From assembly GCA_037447655.1 (NCBI GenBank), contig JBBHKE010002909.1:368886-432885 (forward strand): DNA of 64,000 nt, written 5' to 3'. The notes under the pieces were generated by a model. The model did no database searches. It saw only the letters and a list, made by a program, of their open reading frames with translations, and had not been told where the DNA came from. The DNA comes from Zygnema cylindricum. Taxonomy: Eukaryota; Streptophyta; Zygnematophyceae; Zygnematales; Zygnemataceae. Position numbers and translations under genes: made by a program. Positions 43,194 through 53,784 of the stretch are shown piece after piece (position 1 is the first letter of the stretch; each line of letters begins with the position of its first letter).

Positions 43194-44235
43194 TGTAACT
43201 CTGAGACCTCCATAAGTCCTCAGAGTGGACAGCTTCCAAGAAGCCTCTAGGATAATCCTGACCCCTTTGTGTTTAAGCAAAGATAACTGCCACCCTGGCA
43301 GACAAAAACGCTGACCAACTTCACCCCTGTGAAGACAAGACTCCCCTGAGTCGATAGCAAAAAGAATCTTTGAATTTGCTCCCCTGAGCAGTAAGTTATG
43401 GGGGGTCAAAGTTGACCTTTTGTACAGAAGCTCTCTGGGAGAGGGGGTCCTATCTTCTAATTTTTCCAAGTCCTATCTCTCTCACAGACTCTATCTACTG
43501 ATGTACGGAACCAATCAGAATTGACTTCCGTACGTAAAAGTACAACCGCCGGTGTACTTTATGTACGGACATTGTACGACATGGCCAAAATGTCGACACA
43601 TGTCAAATCCGGATTCGGTGCCATGATCTCCGGAGATTCTACGATCCAACGGAATTTCGCCACGCGTCATCCGATGTGGCGATGGCCACAAACCGCCGAA
43701 ATCTTCCTCCGTGATCTCGGCGCTAATCCCGGCCGTCCGATTAAATTCAGATTTAATCGTGGCCGTAATAAATACATGCGCGGTATTTATTTCACTTCCG
43801 AAACAAATGCGCGGTATTGATTCGTAATCCGTACTGTCATTCGTACCGGATCTATGCATCCCGTAAATCGTAACAGTTAAATGAATTATTGTACGTATTC
43901 TAATTTATATAATTATCAAACTATATATCACGTAATACTACTGCTAGATCTAACGGCTAAGGCTACCGGCTATTTCCTGTCTGCCGGCAGGTAGGTACAA
44001 GGATCAAATCCTGCCGCCGGCACATTCCTTTTAAATAAATAAATAAACCCTAGTATAAAATTCCCGTAAACCTCAGGATAGCCAAGGTAGCCATGGCTCT
44101 AGCTTCCTCTCCAATTTCTCAGTGACTGCGACAAGTTTGAGATTTGGAGAGAGAAGTTAGAGGTAGACTGCCTCGGCTTCTTTCTATATTTCTATTTAGA
44201 CCTAGAAAATACTAATAAAACCATTAGTTTCTACA
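43194..44235 (-). repeat. E4 3' LTR
   Basis: On the plus strand it runs from TGTAACTCTGAGACC to CCATTAGTTTCTACA. The polypurine tract lies at its inner edge (44236-44248, minus-strand AAAATAAGGGGAG). Nearly identical to 48589-49631. Confidence 0.95.
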
Positions 44236-44248
44236 CTCCCCTTATTTT

Positions 44249-47200
44249 CTAGTCAATCTTTAATTTTAGACCACACTTCTCCCTGCAAAAAATTAGCTTA
44301 GGGGAAGGCACAGGTTTGGTCTTCATATCTGCTACCATCTCACTATCTGGTCTGTACTCTAAACTGATTATTTTGTTTTCTACTTTCTCTCTAACAAAAC
44401 TGAGTCTGATGTCCATGTGTTTGGCTTTAAAATGGTGTTTAGGATTGGCAGAGATAGCGATTGCTGCCTGATTATCACAAAATATTTTCTGCACACCACT
44501 CTTAAGGTGACCAAGCTCACCAAGCAAAGACTTGACCCACATCAATTCTTTTACAGCAGAGCAAGAGGCCATATACTCAGCCTCCATGGTGGACTGAGCA
44601 ATAACCTTTTGCTGTTTGCTACTCCAACAGCAAGCCCCATCACCCACATATAATACATATCCAGAAGTACATCTCCTCATCGGAGCATCACCATAACTGG
44701 CATCACTCCAGGTAGTGATGTCAGTATTCTCCCCACCCAAATGCAACCGTAGATCTCTAGTTCCTACCAAGTATCTAAGGACTCTCTTAGCTGCCTCCCA
44801 ATCCTTCTTAGTGGGAGCATTTAGACTTCTAGTCAGCACTCCTACAGCTGCAGCTAAATCCGGCCGGGTACAATTCATAAAATAGATTAGACTTCCCACT
44901 ACTTGCCTGTAAGGAATAGTCTGCATGAACTTCTGTTCATCATGAGATAATTCCTCGTCTAAGACTATGACTCCTTCTTCCTCACTCCCCTCACTTCCCT
45001 TCTTCAACTCCATTGGAGTTGTACAACTATTAGCTTTATTCATTTGAAATTTTTCAAGCATGTTCCCTATTGCTTCTTTTTGAGTCAATCTTATAATTTT
45101 CCTTTTTCGGTCTCTCTCTACTTGAATTCCCAAAATATATCTTGCTTCTCCCATATCCTTCATTTCAATTCTCCCCTTAAGATCGGTTTTCAGTTTGTTA
45201 ATTTTTTCCATTGATTTACTTAATACAAGCAAATCATCAACATAAATTGCAATAAATATCAAACCTTCCTCATCTTCGAAAACATAGATTGAGTGATCTG
45301 AGCTGATCCGAATATATCCCAGACCGGTAAGAAACTCATCAAGCTTCTTATTCCATTGTCGAGGTGCCTGTTTCAAACCATAAAGAGATTTAATCAGCCG
45401 GCATACCTTACTCTCCTCTCCTTCTTCCACAAACCCTTCGGGTTGTCGCATGAAGATCTCCTCTTCCAATTCTCCATGCAAAAAGGCTGTTTTTATGTCC
45501 ATCTGGTGCACTTCCATGTCTTCCGCCGCCGCTAAACTGAGAAGTATGCCGACGGAGGGAAATCTGACCACCGGAGCAAAGGTTTCCTCGTAGTCAATTC
45601 CTTCCTTTTGTGTAAATCCCTTTGCCACTAATCTGGCCTTGTAGCGCTCGATTGTGTTATCTGGGTTCAGTTTTAGTTTGAAAACCCACTTACAACCGAT
45701 TGGTTTTCGGTTAGGTGGACAGTCCACCAGCTCCCAAGTATCGGCTGCCATGATTGAAGCCATCTCCTCATTGATGGCTGTCTTCCACCGGTTTCTTTCT
45801 GGACAAGTCATCGCCTCTCCATAAGTTTGAGGTTCATCTTGATGAGATAGTTTAGCTACCTTGTTATTAACCTGTTTTTCTTGCAGTCTTTTGCTACTTC
45901 TCCTCCCCCCCTCAAAATCTGAGGCCGGAATAGATGGTTCTCGTGGATTCTTTCGAACAAACTCGACTTCTCCCCTATCCCTTGATTCCGAATCAATTTC
46001 CACCACGTCTTCCGCTTCGAGTAGAGTTGTCACTGGAGTTTCCACAGCCGGGTCCTTTTCGGTCTGATTTGTACCTGCAAGAATGTCATCTTTTCTAAAA
46101 CCTAGATAGTTAGGAAGCTCAAAGTCATCGGAATTTTCTGACTCAAATCTGATTTTTACTGACTTCGTATATTTGAAGGGATCTACAGACTTTCCTTCAT
46201 CCATAACTACTAGATGCTTTACTAAGATTATATCTTCCCTTTTTAGATCATAAACTCTATATCCTTTAACATCTTCATCATATCCTAATAAGTATCCTGG
46301 TTTTCCTTTAGGATCTAGCTTCCAATTTGACCGATCAGTATCTAGACTGAACACTTGACTGCCGAAAACCTTTAAGTGAGATATGTCTGGTTTCCGGCCT
46401 GTCCATCTCTTATAAGGTGTTTGATCTTTTATAGCTGAAGTAAGAACTCTATTCTTGAGGTAATTAGCACAGTTCATTGCTTCTGCCCAAAACCTTTTCC
46501 CTATCCTTTTATCTGACAACATACTTCTAGCACTATCACTTAGTGTTCTATTTAACCTCTCGGCTACCCCATTCTGTTCAGGATTTTCTGGAACTGTCTT
46601 TTGGTGTTGAACCCCATCTTCCCTCAGAAAATCCTCAAACTGGTTAGAAGTATACTCTCCACCATTGTCACTCCTTACTCTCTTGATTGGAGTTTCATGG
46701 AGTTTTTCGCTCCATGCTTTATATTGTCTAAAACAATCCTCAGCTTCGGACTTGTTTTTCAAAAAATATACCCGGGAATACCGAGACCAATCATCAGTTA
46801 TAGTCATCATAAATCTCTTCCCCCCCGGTGAGGGCACTTTAGCCGGTCCCCAAATATCTGTGTGTACTAGATCTAGAATTTTTTCTCCCTTATAGGTGGC
46901 TGACTTAGGAAAGGGTAATCTGTGTGCTTTACCTTGAGCACATCCACTACAATCACTTATATCATCACTCTCACTGAACTGAATCCCTTCCACCACTCCC
47001 ATCTTTTTCATCTCTCTTAACTTATCTAGATTCACATGCCCAAGCCTCTTATGCCACATCATAATATCATGAACACCAGCATAATAAAGTTTCTTCTTTT
47101 CATTACTTAAGATCAGCCTAAACATCCCATGGCTACCTTTCTCAGCAATGAAATAGACATCATCCTCAAAACTAGCAGTAAAGACTCCTTCCCTTGTGCT

Positions 47201-48139
47201 AGTAAAAAAACCCTTATCATCTAATACTGATGTAGAGATAAGATTTTTGTTCAGCTCCGGAATAAACAATACATCGGAGAATGTTAATATGGATGTCTTT
47301 CCTTCTACTAACACTTTTAGATCTACCGATCCTACAAGAGTAGTGGTGACTATCCTCCCATCCCCGTACTCTATCTCTACGGTGGGAATCTTTCTTATCT
47401 TAGTGAACAGGTGTCTATCCTTACACATGTGCATGGAGGCACCTGAATCTACAATCCAGCCTGCTTCACCTTTAAATCCACCGTAAGCACATTTCTGCCT
47501 CCGTGGAATTTCGACCTCATTTTTCGCCTCCAACTCCTCATCCAAAAGGAGCTCATTGTCCTCGTCCTCGGATTCAGCCTCAAGTACCTGTGTGACAAGG
47601 GCCTTTTTCTTTCCTCTCGAGGTACCACCGGTCTGCCCCTCCTTTAACCGAAGCTCGGTTAGCTTAGTGCACTCTGCCATATAGTGCCCCGGTTTCTTAC
47701 AAAAATGACATAGTCCTTTGGGAGCCCTTGGTTCGAACTCATTGGCCGGTTTTTTCTGCTCCCTACCCCCATAGTTTCCGACCGGTTTTCGGGAATCCCT
47801 GTTCCTCCAATCAGTCGTTGTTGCCAAGGCTTGGCCACTCTTTCCTCCCCTTCGGATCTCAATTGTATTCTCTTGAACGAGAATCATTCCTACCACTGAG
47901 TTCCATATCCACCTTGAGTCAGGCAAGTCCTGCACACGGTAAACTATGTTCACGAACTCATCAGGTAACTTCATCAGTAAACAGTTAACCTTTTCTTTTT
48001 CATTCAAATCTTTTCCCGCACTCTGTAGCTCCATGAAGAGTGTAGCAAGCTCATTGCAAAAATCCAACATATTTCCCCCTTTGTATACATACTCCTTAAC
48101 TTTTCTGATCAGCCAACTGTTGTTGCTGAATCGTACCAC
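44249..48139 (-). CDS. E4 Gag (C-part)-Pol polyprotein
   Basis: 1296 open codons. Residues 1-12 are the shifted read-through of upstream gag. True homology starts at about KVKEYVYKGGN (14 on), the Gag capsid C-part. Then: zinc knuckle 144-157 (CHFCKKPGHYMAEC); protease triad DSGAS 231-235; integrase HHCC H363, H368, C397, C400 and catalytic D428, D491, E527; acidic linker about 660-760; RT about 800-1010 with YVDDL 966-970; RNase H about 1115-1280 with SDASY, EAEYM, CDNQ and ADMKTK. It ends just before the polypurine tract. Every catalytic residue I can check is present. The frame overlaps the gag frame by 44 nt, and the shift is explained by AAAA where relatives have AAA. It could be a recent mutation or a frameshift site; no slippery consensus is evident, so mutation is favoured. 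Confidence 0.93.
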   Translation of the reverse strand: MVRFSNNSWLIRKVKEYVYKGGNMLDFCNELATLFMELQSAGKDLNEKEKVNCLLMKLPDEFVNIVYRVQDLPDSRWIWNSVVGMILVQENTIEIRRGGKSGQALATTTDWRNRDSRKPVGNYGGREQKKPANEFEPRAPKGLCHFCKKPGHYMAECTKLTELRLKEGQTGGTSRGKKKALVTQVLEAESEDEDNELLLDEELEAKNEVEIPRRQKCAYGGFKGEAGWIVDSGASMHMCKDRHLFTKIRKIPTVEIEYGDGRIVTTTLVGSVDLKVLVEGKTSILTFSDVLFIPELNKNLISTSVLDDKGFFTSTREGVFTASFEDDVYFIAEKGSHGMFRLILSNEKKKLYYAGVHDIMMWHKRLGHVNLDKLREMKKMGVVEGIQFSESDDISDCSGCAQGKAHRLPFPKSATYKGEKILDLVHTDIWGPAKVPSPGGKRFMMTITDDWSRYSRVYFLKNKSEAEDCFRQYKAWSEKLHETPIKRVRSDNGGEYTSNQFEDFLREDGVQHQKTVPENPEQNGVAERLNRTLSDSARSMLSDKRIGKRFWAEAMNCANYLKNRVLTSAIKDQTPYKRWTGRKPDISHLKVFGSQVFSLDTDRSNWKLDPKGKPGYLLGYDEDVKGYRVYDLKREDIILVKHLVVMDEGKSVDPFKYTKSVKIRFESENSDDFELPNYLGFRKDDILAGTNQTEKDPAVETPVTTLLEAEDVVEIDSESRDRGEVEFVRKNPREPSIPASDFEGGRRSSKRLQEKQVNNKVAKLSHQDEPQTYGEAMTCPERNRWKTAINEEMASIMAADTWELVDCPPNRKPIGCKWVFKLKLNPDNTIERYKARLVAKGFTQKEGIDYEETFAPVVRFPSVGILLSLAAAEDMEVHQMDIKTAFLHGELEEEIFMRQPEGFVEEGEESKVCRLIKSLYGLKQAPRQWNKKLDEFLTGLGYIRISSDHSIYVFEDEEGLIFIAIYVDDLLVLSKSMEKINKLKTDLKGRIEMKDMGEARYILGIQVERDRKRKIIRLTQKEAIGNMLEKFQMNKANSCTTPMELKKGSEGSEEEGVIVLDEELSHDEQKFMQTIPYRQVVGSLIYFMNCTRPDLAAAVGVLTRSLNAPTKKDWEAAKRVLRYLVGTRDLRLHLGGENTDITTWSDASYGDAPMRRCTSGYVLYVGDGACCWSSKQQKVIAQSTMEAEYMASCSAVKELMWVKSLLGELGHLKSGVQKIFCDNQAAIAISANPKHHFKAKHMDIRLSFVREKVENKIISLEYRPDSEMVADMKTKPVPSPKLIFCREKCGLKLKID

Positions 48140-48584
48140 TTCGATACATCTCTATAAGAGCCATCCAAAGATCGGATGCCCTTTCTACCTGCAAATGAGG
48201 ACATGCAAGTCCTTGAGTGAGATGGCGTAGGATGAAGTGCTTTGCCGCCATATTGTTGAAGTCCCAGGTTTCAGTATCATTCTCCTCGTTCCTCGAAATA
48301 GGTGACATGAATGCTAAACCAGTTGCTATTGGTGTGGTCGCCTCCTTCTCCTTTCCTTTGTCCACCACCTCTCCTTCCTTTGTTTCCTCCGTTGAAGGTG
48401 AATCCTCTTTCCTGGTGAATCTGCTTCCTCCAAACCCTGGAGGAATTCCAAGACTTGATGGACGCCCCAATCGTCCACTCACTATCCCCCAAAACCTTTT
48501 TTCGCATAGAGCTCCTATCATCATACTTTCCCAGTATATGAAGCCAGTTCCATTAAAGATTGGTACCCTAGAGGGTGGGACCAT
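48096..48584 (-). CDS. E4 Gag N-terminal part
   Basis: 163 codons including the stop. The start chosen is the ATG at 48584 inside the primer-binding site, because the frame MVPPSRVPIFNGTGF matches relatives from that point. An in-frame ATG at 48608 lies in the LTR and is less likely to be used. The N-terminal block FIYWESMMIGALCEKRFW corresponds to the FxGxxYxxW motif of copia Gag, followed by a Pro/Gly-rich part and the helical capsid start (WDFNNMAAKHFILRHL). It stops after LADQKS, where one extra A shifts the frame into the pol reading frame. It is a structural protein of the particle. Confidence 0.85.
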   Translation of the reverse strand: MVPPSRVPIFNGTGFIYWESMMIGALCEKRFWGIVSGRLGRPSSLGIPPGFGGSRFTRKEDSPSTEETKEGEVVDKGKEKEATTPIATGLAFMSPISRNEENDTETWDFNNMAAKHFILRHLTQGLACPHLQVERASDLWMALIEMYRSGTIQQQQLADQKS

Positions 48585-48588
48585 AACC
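48576..48588 (-). promoter_or_regulatory. E4 primer-binding site containing the gag ATG
   Basis: On the minus strand GGTTATGGTCCCA abuts the LTR end (CACA) with no spacer. It is complementary to the anticodon arm of initiator tRNA-Met except for one base. The ATG at 48584-48582 is both the gag start and the pairing partner of the CAT anticodon. Confidence 0.82.
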
Positions 48589-49631
48589 TGTGACTCTGAG
48601 ACCTCCATAAGTCCTCAGAGTGGACAGCTTCCAAGAAGCCTCTAGGATAATCCTGACCCCTTTGTGTTTAAGCAAAAATAACTGTTACCCTGGCAGACAA
48701 AAACGCTGACCAACTTCACCCTTGTGAAGACAAGACTCCCCTGAGTCGATAGCAAAAAGAATCTTTGAATTTGCTCCCCTGAGCAGTAAGTTATGGGGGG
48801 TCAAAGTTGACCTTTTGTACAGAAGCTCTCTGGGAGAGGGGGCCCTATCTTCTAATTTTTCCAAGTCCTATCTCTCTCACAGACTCTATCTACTGATGTA
48901 CGGAACCAATCAGAATTGACTTCCGTACGTAAAAGTACAACCGCCGGTGTACTTTATGTACGGACATTGTACGACATGGCCAAAATGTCGACACATGTCA
49001 AATCCGGATTCGGTGCCATGATCTCCGGAGATTCTACGATCCAACGGAATTTCGCCACGCGTCATCCGATGTGGCGATGGCCACAAACCGCCGAAATCTT
49101 CCTCCGTGATCTCGGCGCTAATCCCGGCCGTCCGATTAAATTCAGATTTAATCGTGGCCGTAATAAATACATGCGCGGTATTTATTTCACTTCCGAAACA
49201 AATGCGCGGTATTGATTCGTAATCCGTACTGTCATTCGTACCGGATCTATGCATCCCGTAAATCGTAACAGTTAAATGAATTATTGTACGTATTCTAATT
49301 TATATAATTATCAAACTATATATCACGTAATACTACTGCTAGATCTAACGGCTAAGGCTACCGGCTATTTCCTGTCTGCCGGCCGGTAGGTACAAGGATC
49401 AAATCCTGCCGCCGGCACATTCCTTTTAAATAAATAAATAAACCCTAGTATAAAATTCCCGTAAACCTCAGGATAGCCAAGGTAGCCATGGCTCTAGCTT
49501 CCTCTCCAATTTCTCAGTGACTGCGACAAGTTTGAGATTTGGAGAGAGAAGTTAGAGGTAGACTGCCTCGGCTTCTTTCTATATTTCTATTTAGACCTAG
49601 AAAAATACTAATAAAACCATTAGTTTCTACA
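48589..49631 (-). repeat. E4 5' LTR
   Basis: TGTGACTCTGAG to CCATTAGTTTCTACA on the plus strand. It carries all LTR modules and the element promoter on the minus strand. Followed by the CAATA duplication. Confidence 0.95.
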
Positions 49632-50177
49632 CAATATATTTCATTTAACTACTTACGGGACAGACTGAACATAGATATGTACCGGGCCGCACGAAATCCG
49701 TACCGCACGAAAATTATGAAACGACATTTAAATTTGACATACGAATTCGAGTGTCGGGATAAGATCGAACGGCTCACAAATGAGCCGAATTTCCGGAATG
49801 GACTTTTTGGCGGTTTGGGAGCTAATGTCGGCAAATGACACGTGTCAAAATATGATTGGACAGCGCGGATTATAGGGGGGAGTAATTACGGCTCACAAAC
49901 TGACACCCGTCAGCGGATTGGCCATGCCGTATTATGGCCGTTTGTATTTATTAGCCAACTTTGGTCAGCCTTAACTTAATGCTCGCTAAGCAATTTCAGT
50001 GAATTCTTTTTGTTGTGGACTCACGAGAGTCTAGGCTACACAAGGGTGTAGTCTGCTAGAGTTTTTGGGTGCCAGGGTGGCACTTATTCATTGCTAAAGT
50101 CAAAAGGTGCAAATATTATCCTAGAGGCTTTATATTAGCTAGACATTTTGTGGACCAATGGAGGTCACAGTATAACA
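49632..50177 (+). repeat. E3 5' LTR, right part
   Basis: Continuation of 42873-43193 after E4; ends CACAGTATAACA directly before the primer site. Hairpins at 50022-50090 show changed but still paired stems (CTACAC-AAGG-GTGTAG; GTGCCA-GGG-TGGCAC). Confidence 0.85.
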
Positions 50178-50190
50178 GGTTATGGGCCCA
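50178..50190 (+). promoter_or_regulatory. E3 primer-binding site, perfect half-tRNA-iMet match
   Basis: GGTTATGGGCCCA, exactly complementary to the anticodon-arm segment TGGGCCCATAACC expected of initiator tRNA-Met. The ATG at 50182 starts MGPPSKVPI of gag before an indel. Confidence 0.85.
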
Positions 50191-51120
50191 CCCTCTAAGG
50201 TGCCCATTTTAAACAGGGTTCATTTATTGGGAAACCATAATGAGAGGTGCATTGTTTGAAAAACGGATATCGGGCATTGTGAGTGGCCGTGTGCGTCGGC
50301 CATCAACAAAAATGGGAGTTCCACCAGGGTTTGGAGGATCTCAATTCACAGGAGGATTTGCGGGGGCAGAGGTGGTAAAGGATGTTGGAGAAAGCATCGT
50401 GTCAGACACAAGGAAGGAGAAGGGGAAGCGGAAACTCACACCGATGCCTATTAGATCGGTTCCGGTAGCAGATGTTTAGAAAACCGAGGCTAATGATAGT
50501 GAAATCTGGTTTTTTAACAATATCATGGCGACTCATTTTATTCTCAAGCGTCTCACCGAAGCAGTGGCTATACCTCATCTTCATGTGGACAAGGCGGACG
50601 AGTTGTGGGAGGCTCTTGTCAACATTTACAAGAGTGGTACAATTTTGCAGCAGAAGTTGGCAGATTAAAAGGTACATCCATATGTGTATAAAGGGGGAAA
50701 TATGTTAGATTTTTGTAAGGACTTGGTTTGGTTATTTTTGGAGTTGTAGAGTGCAGGGAAAAAGGAGACCGAGAAAGAAAAGGTGAATACTTTGTTGATG
50801 AAACTCCCACATGATTATGAAAACATTGTTAACAGGGTTCAAGACTTGCTAGATTATTGATGGATCTGGAACTCTGTTGTGGAAATGATTTTGGTTCGAG
50901 AAAGCACAATGGAGATTCGGAGAGGAGGAAAGAGTGTTCAGGCATTGGCTGCTTGGACTAATTGGGTGGAAAAGGAATCTAAGAAACCTTATGGAAACTT
51001 TGGTGGAGGAGGAATAGGAAATCAATTAGACGGATCTAGATTGAGGCCTCTGAAGGTGTTTTGTCACTTTTGTAAAAAGTCGGGACATTACATGGCGCAG
51101 TGTACTAAACTGACATAGGA
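50182..51120 (+). pseudogene. E3 gag, broken
   Basis: Begins at the primer-site ATG. Homologous parts include MRGALFEKRISGIVSGR and, after a stop at 50477, the helical capsid part (ATHFILKRL; FCKDLVWLFLEL with stops), ending with the zinc knuckle CHFCKKSGHYMAQC (about 51063-51104). At least four stops or frame changes. Confidence 0.82.
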
Positions 51121-51122
51121 GA

Positions 51123-53784
51123 TTGAATGAGGAACAGGTCGAAAAACCAACCGCAAGGAAAAATGAAGAATTTGTTTCAACACAAGTCATCGGAGTGAAT
51201 TCTGATGAGGACGATGGAGAACTCCTCCTCAATGAAGAGCAAAAGATGAAAGGTGAGCAGGAGATTCCAAGGAGACAAAAGTGTGCTTCTGGTGGAGTAA
51301 TTGAAGCTTCTGACGAAGGATGTATTATTGATTCAGGAGCTTATATGCAAATGTGTAAAGAAAAACCATTGCTTACCAAGATGAGAAAGATCCCCACTGT
51401 AGAGATAGAGTCTGGGGATGGGAGAATAATGACCGCTAATTTAGTGGGATTAGTGGATATGAGAGTCTTAGTTGATCGTAAGACATCTATTATCACTTCC
51501 TCTGATGTTTATTTTATTCCAAAGTTGAACAAGAATCTTATCTCTATGTCTGTCTTAGATGATAAGGGTTTTAAGACTAGTTCTAAGAAAAAAGTCTTTG
51601 TTGCTAGCTTTGAGAATGAATTGTACTTCAGTGCTGAAAAAGGTAGCCAAGGAATATTTTGGCTGAATTTGAGTAATGGCAAGACGAGAGTTTACTATGC
51701 TGTTGTAAGTGATTTGATGATGTGGCATAAAAAAATTGGGACATGTGAATCTAGATAGATTGAAGGAAATGAAAAAAATGAGTGTCGTTGAGGGAATATA
51801 TTTTGGAGACAATGAGACTTTGGATGATTGTAGTGGATGTGCTCAAGTAGAGGCCCAAAGATTGTTGTTTCCAAAAACCGCAACATATAAGGGTAAAAAG
51901 GTCTTAGATCTAGTTCATACTGACATATGGGGACCGGCCAAAGTGCCATCAGTTGGAGGGAAAATATTTATGCTTAGTATCACTGATGATTGGTCAGGTA
52001 TTCTAGAGTATATTTATTGAAAAACAAATCTGAGGCTTCGTCTTATTTTAAGGAGTATAAACCATGGAGTGAAAAGCTTTATGAGACACCTATAAAGAGA
52101 GTGAGGAGTGATAATAGGGGGGAATACACTCCTAATAATTTTGAGGATTACTTGAAAGAGGAAGGGGTTCAACACCAAAAGACTGTCTCAAAGAACCCAA
52201 AACAAAACGGTGTAGCCGAGAGACTAAATCGGACATTAAGTGATAGTGCCCGTAGTCTGTTGTCAAATAAAAAGATAAGAAATTTTTTTTGGGCAGAAGC
52301 CATGTATTGTGCTAACTATCTCAAAAATTGAGTCCTCACCTTCCGGTAAAAGGACAAACACCTTATGAAAGATGGACCGGGAGAAAACCTAATATTTCAC
52401 ACTTAAAGGTGTTTGGAAGTCAAGTGTTTAGTCTAAACAGAGAAAAATCTGAATGGAAGTTAGATGGAAGGGGAAAGCCGGGATACCTACTTGGGTATGA
52501 TGAAAATGTTAAGGGATATAGAATTTATGATCTCGAAGAGAAGACATCATTCTAGTAAAAACTTGGTAGTCATAGATGAAGGGAAGTCCATAGATCGCTT
52601 TCAATACACTAAACCGGTTAAGATTAGAATTGAATCCGAAAATGAGTTAGATTCAAATTCTTCTAACCAAACTCAAATTTAGCATGACCTTGCAGAGGAA
52701 GAGAAAAATCTGACCCAGAATGACCCTCTCTTGGAGTCACAGCTTTCTGTTCAAACCGAGGAAGAAAACGAAGAAAGACTGGAAATGGACGATGAACGTC
52801 CGGAGATGGACTCCACGGATAGGGGAGAAGGCGAAGTTGTTCGGAGAAACCCAAGATTACCCTCCATTCCAGCGTCGGAGTTTGAAGGAGGAAGGAGAAG
52901 CAGCAAGAGACTTCAAGAGAGACAATTGAACAACAAGGTAACTAAGCTGTCACATTTGAGGGGACCCCAGACTTACTCGGAAGCATTTAATAGTCCAGAA
53001 CGTAGTAGATGGGTGACAACTATTAATGATGAGATGGCTTCCATTATGGAAGCAAGCACATGGGAGTTGGTGGATTGTCTTTCGGACAGAAAGCCGATAG
53101 GATGTAAATGGGTATTTAAATTGAAGCGCAATCAGGATAACACTATCGAGTGATACAAGGTTAGATTGGTGGCAAAAGGGTTTCCACAAAAAGAGGGAAT
53201 GGATTATCAAGAGACCTTCGCTCCGGTTGTTAGATTTCCCTCCGTATGGATTCTACTAAGTCTAACGGCAGGGGAAGACATAGAAGTGCACCAGATGGAC
53301 ATCAAAACCGTTTTCTTACACGGAGAATTAGAAGAAGAGATCTTCATGCGACAGCTCGAAAGATTTGTGGAGAAAGGAGAAGAAAGTAAGGTGTCCAGAT
53401 TGATAAAGTCTCTTTATTGACTAAAACAAGCTCCACGCCAATAGAACAAGAAGATGGACAAGGCTTTCACGAGTTTGCGATATATCCGAATCAGTTCCGA
53501 TCATTCCATCTATCTATTTAAGGACGAGGAAGTTATAATTTTCATTTCTATCTATGTTGATGATTTGCTTGTTTTGAGTAAGTCAATTGAGAAAAAAAAT
53601 AGATTGAAAAACGATCTAAAAAGTAGATCTGAAATGAAAGACTTGGGGGTGGCAAAGTTTATTTCGGGAATTCAGATGGAGAGGGATAGAGAGAAGAAAA
53701 CGATAAGACTAACTCAAAAAGAAGCGATAGGAAATATGCTTGAAAAAATTCAAATGAATAAAGGAAATAGTTCTACGACTCCAA
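51123..53784 (+). pseudogene. E3 protease, integrase and RT, broken and truncated
   Basis: The protease triad reads DSGAY (DSGAS in relatives). Integrase: HHCC region split by a frame change near 51735, TDIWGPAKVP, SDNRGEY (glycine to arginine) and NGVAERLNRTLSD. Linker 52328-53153. RT has MDIKTVFLHGELEEEIF, a TGA in the SLYGLKQA block (53418), and an intact IYVDDLLVLSK. It ends in NSSTTPM at about 53784. Stops and frame changes occur at intervals of 200-600 bp. Confidence 0.85.

Larger units (their letters stand above)
43194..49631 (-). mobile_element. E4: young, nearly intact copia element
   Basis: 6438 bp. LTRs of 1042 and 1043 bp differ at about eight positions by eye. Target duplication CAATA at 43189-43193 and 49632-49636. 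Primer site, gag, a 1296-codon pol frame and polypurine tract are all present. The only coding break I see is one extra A that shifts gag relative to the rest. It is inserted in the 5' LTR of E3 in opposite orientation. Confidence 0.96.
42873..53784 (+). mobile_element. E3: copia element split by E4 and truncated
   Basis: The 5' LTR starts TGTTGAAAAAAGTAT (42873), is cut at 43193, and resumes after E4 at 49632-50177. The primer site and a decayed gag-pol follow. Homology ends abruptly at about 53784 within the RT-RNase H connection (TTPM), where unrelated sequence starts. RNase H, polypurine tract and 3' LTR are absent. It is older than E4, which sits inside it. Confidence 0.88.
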
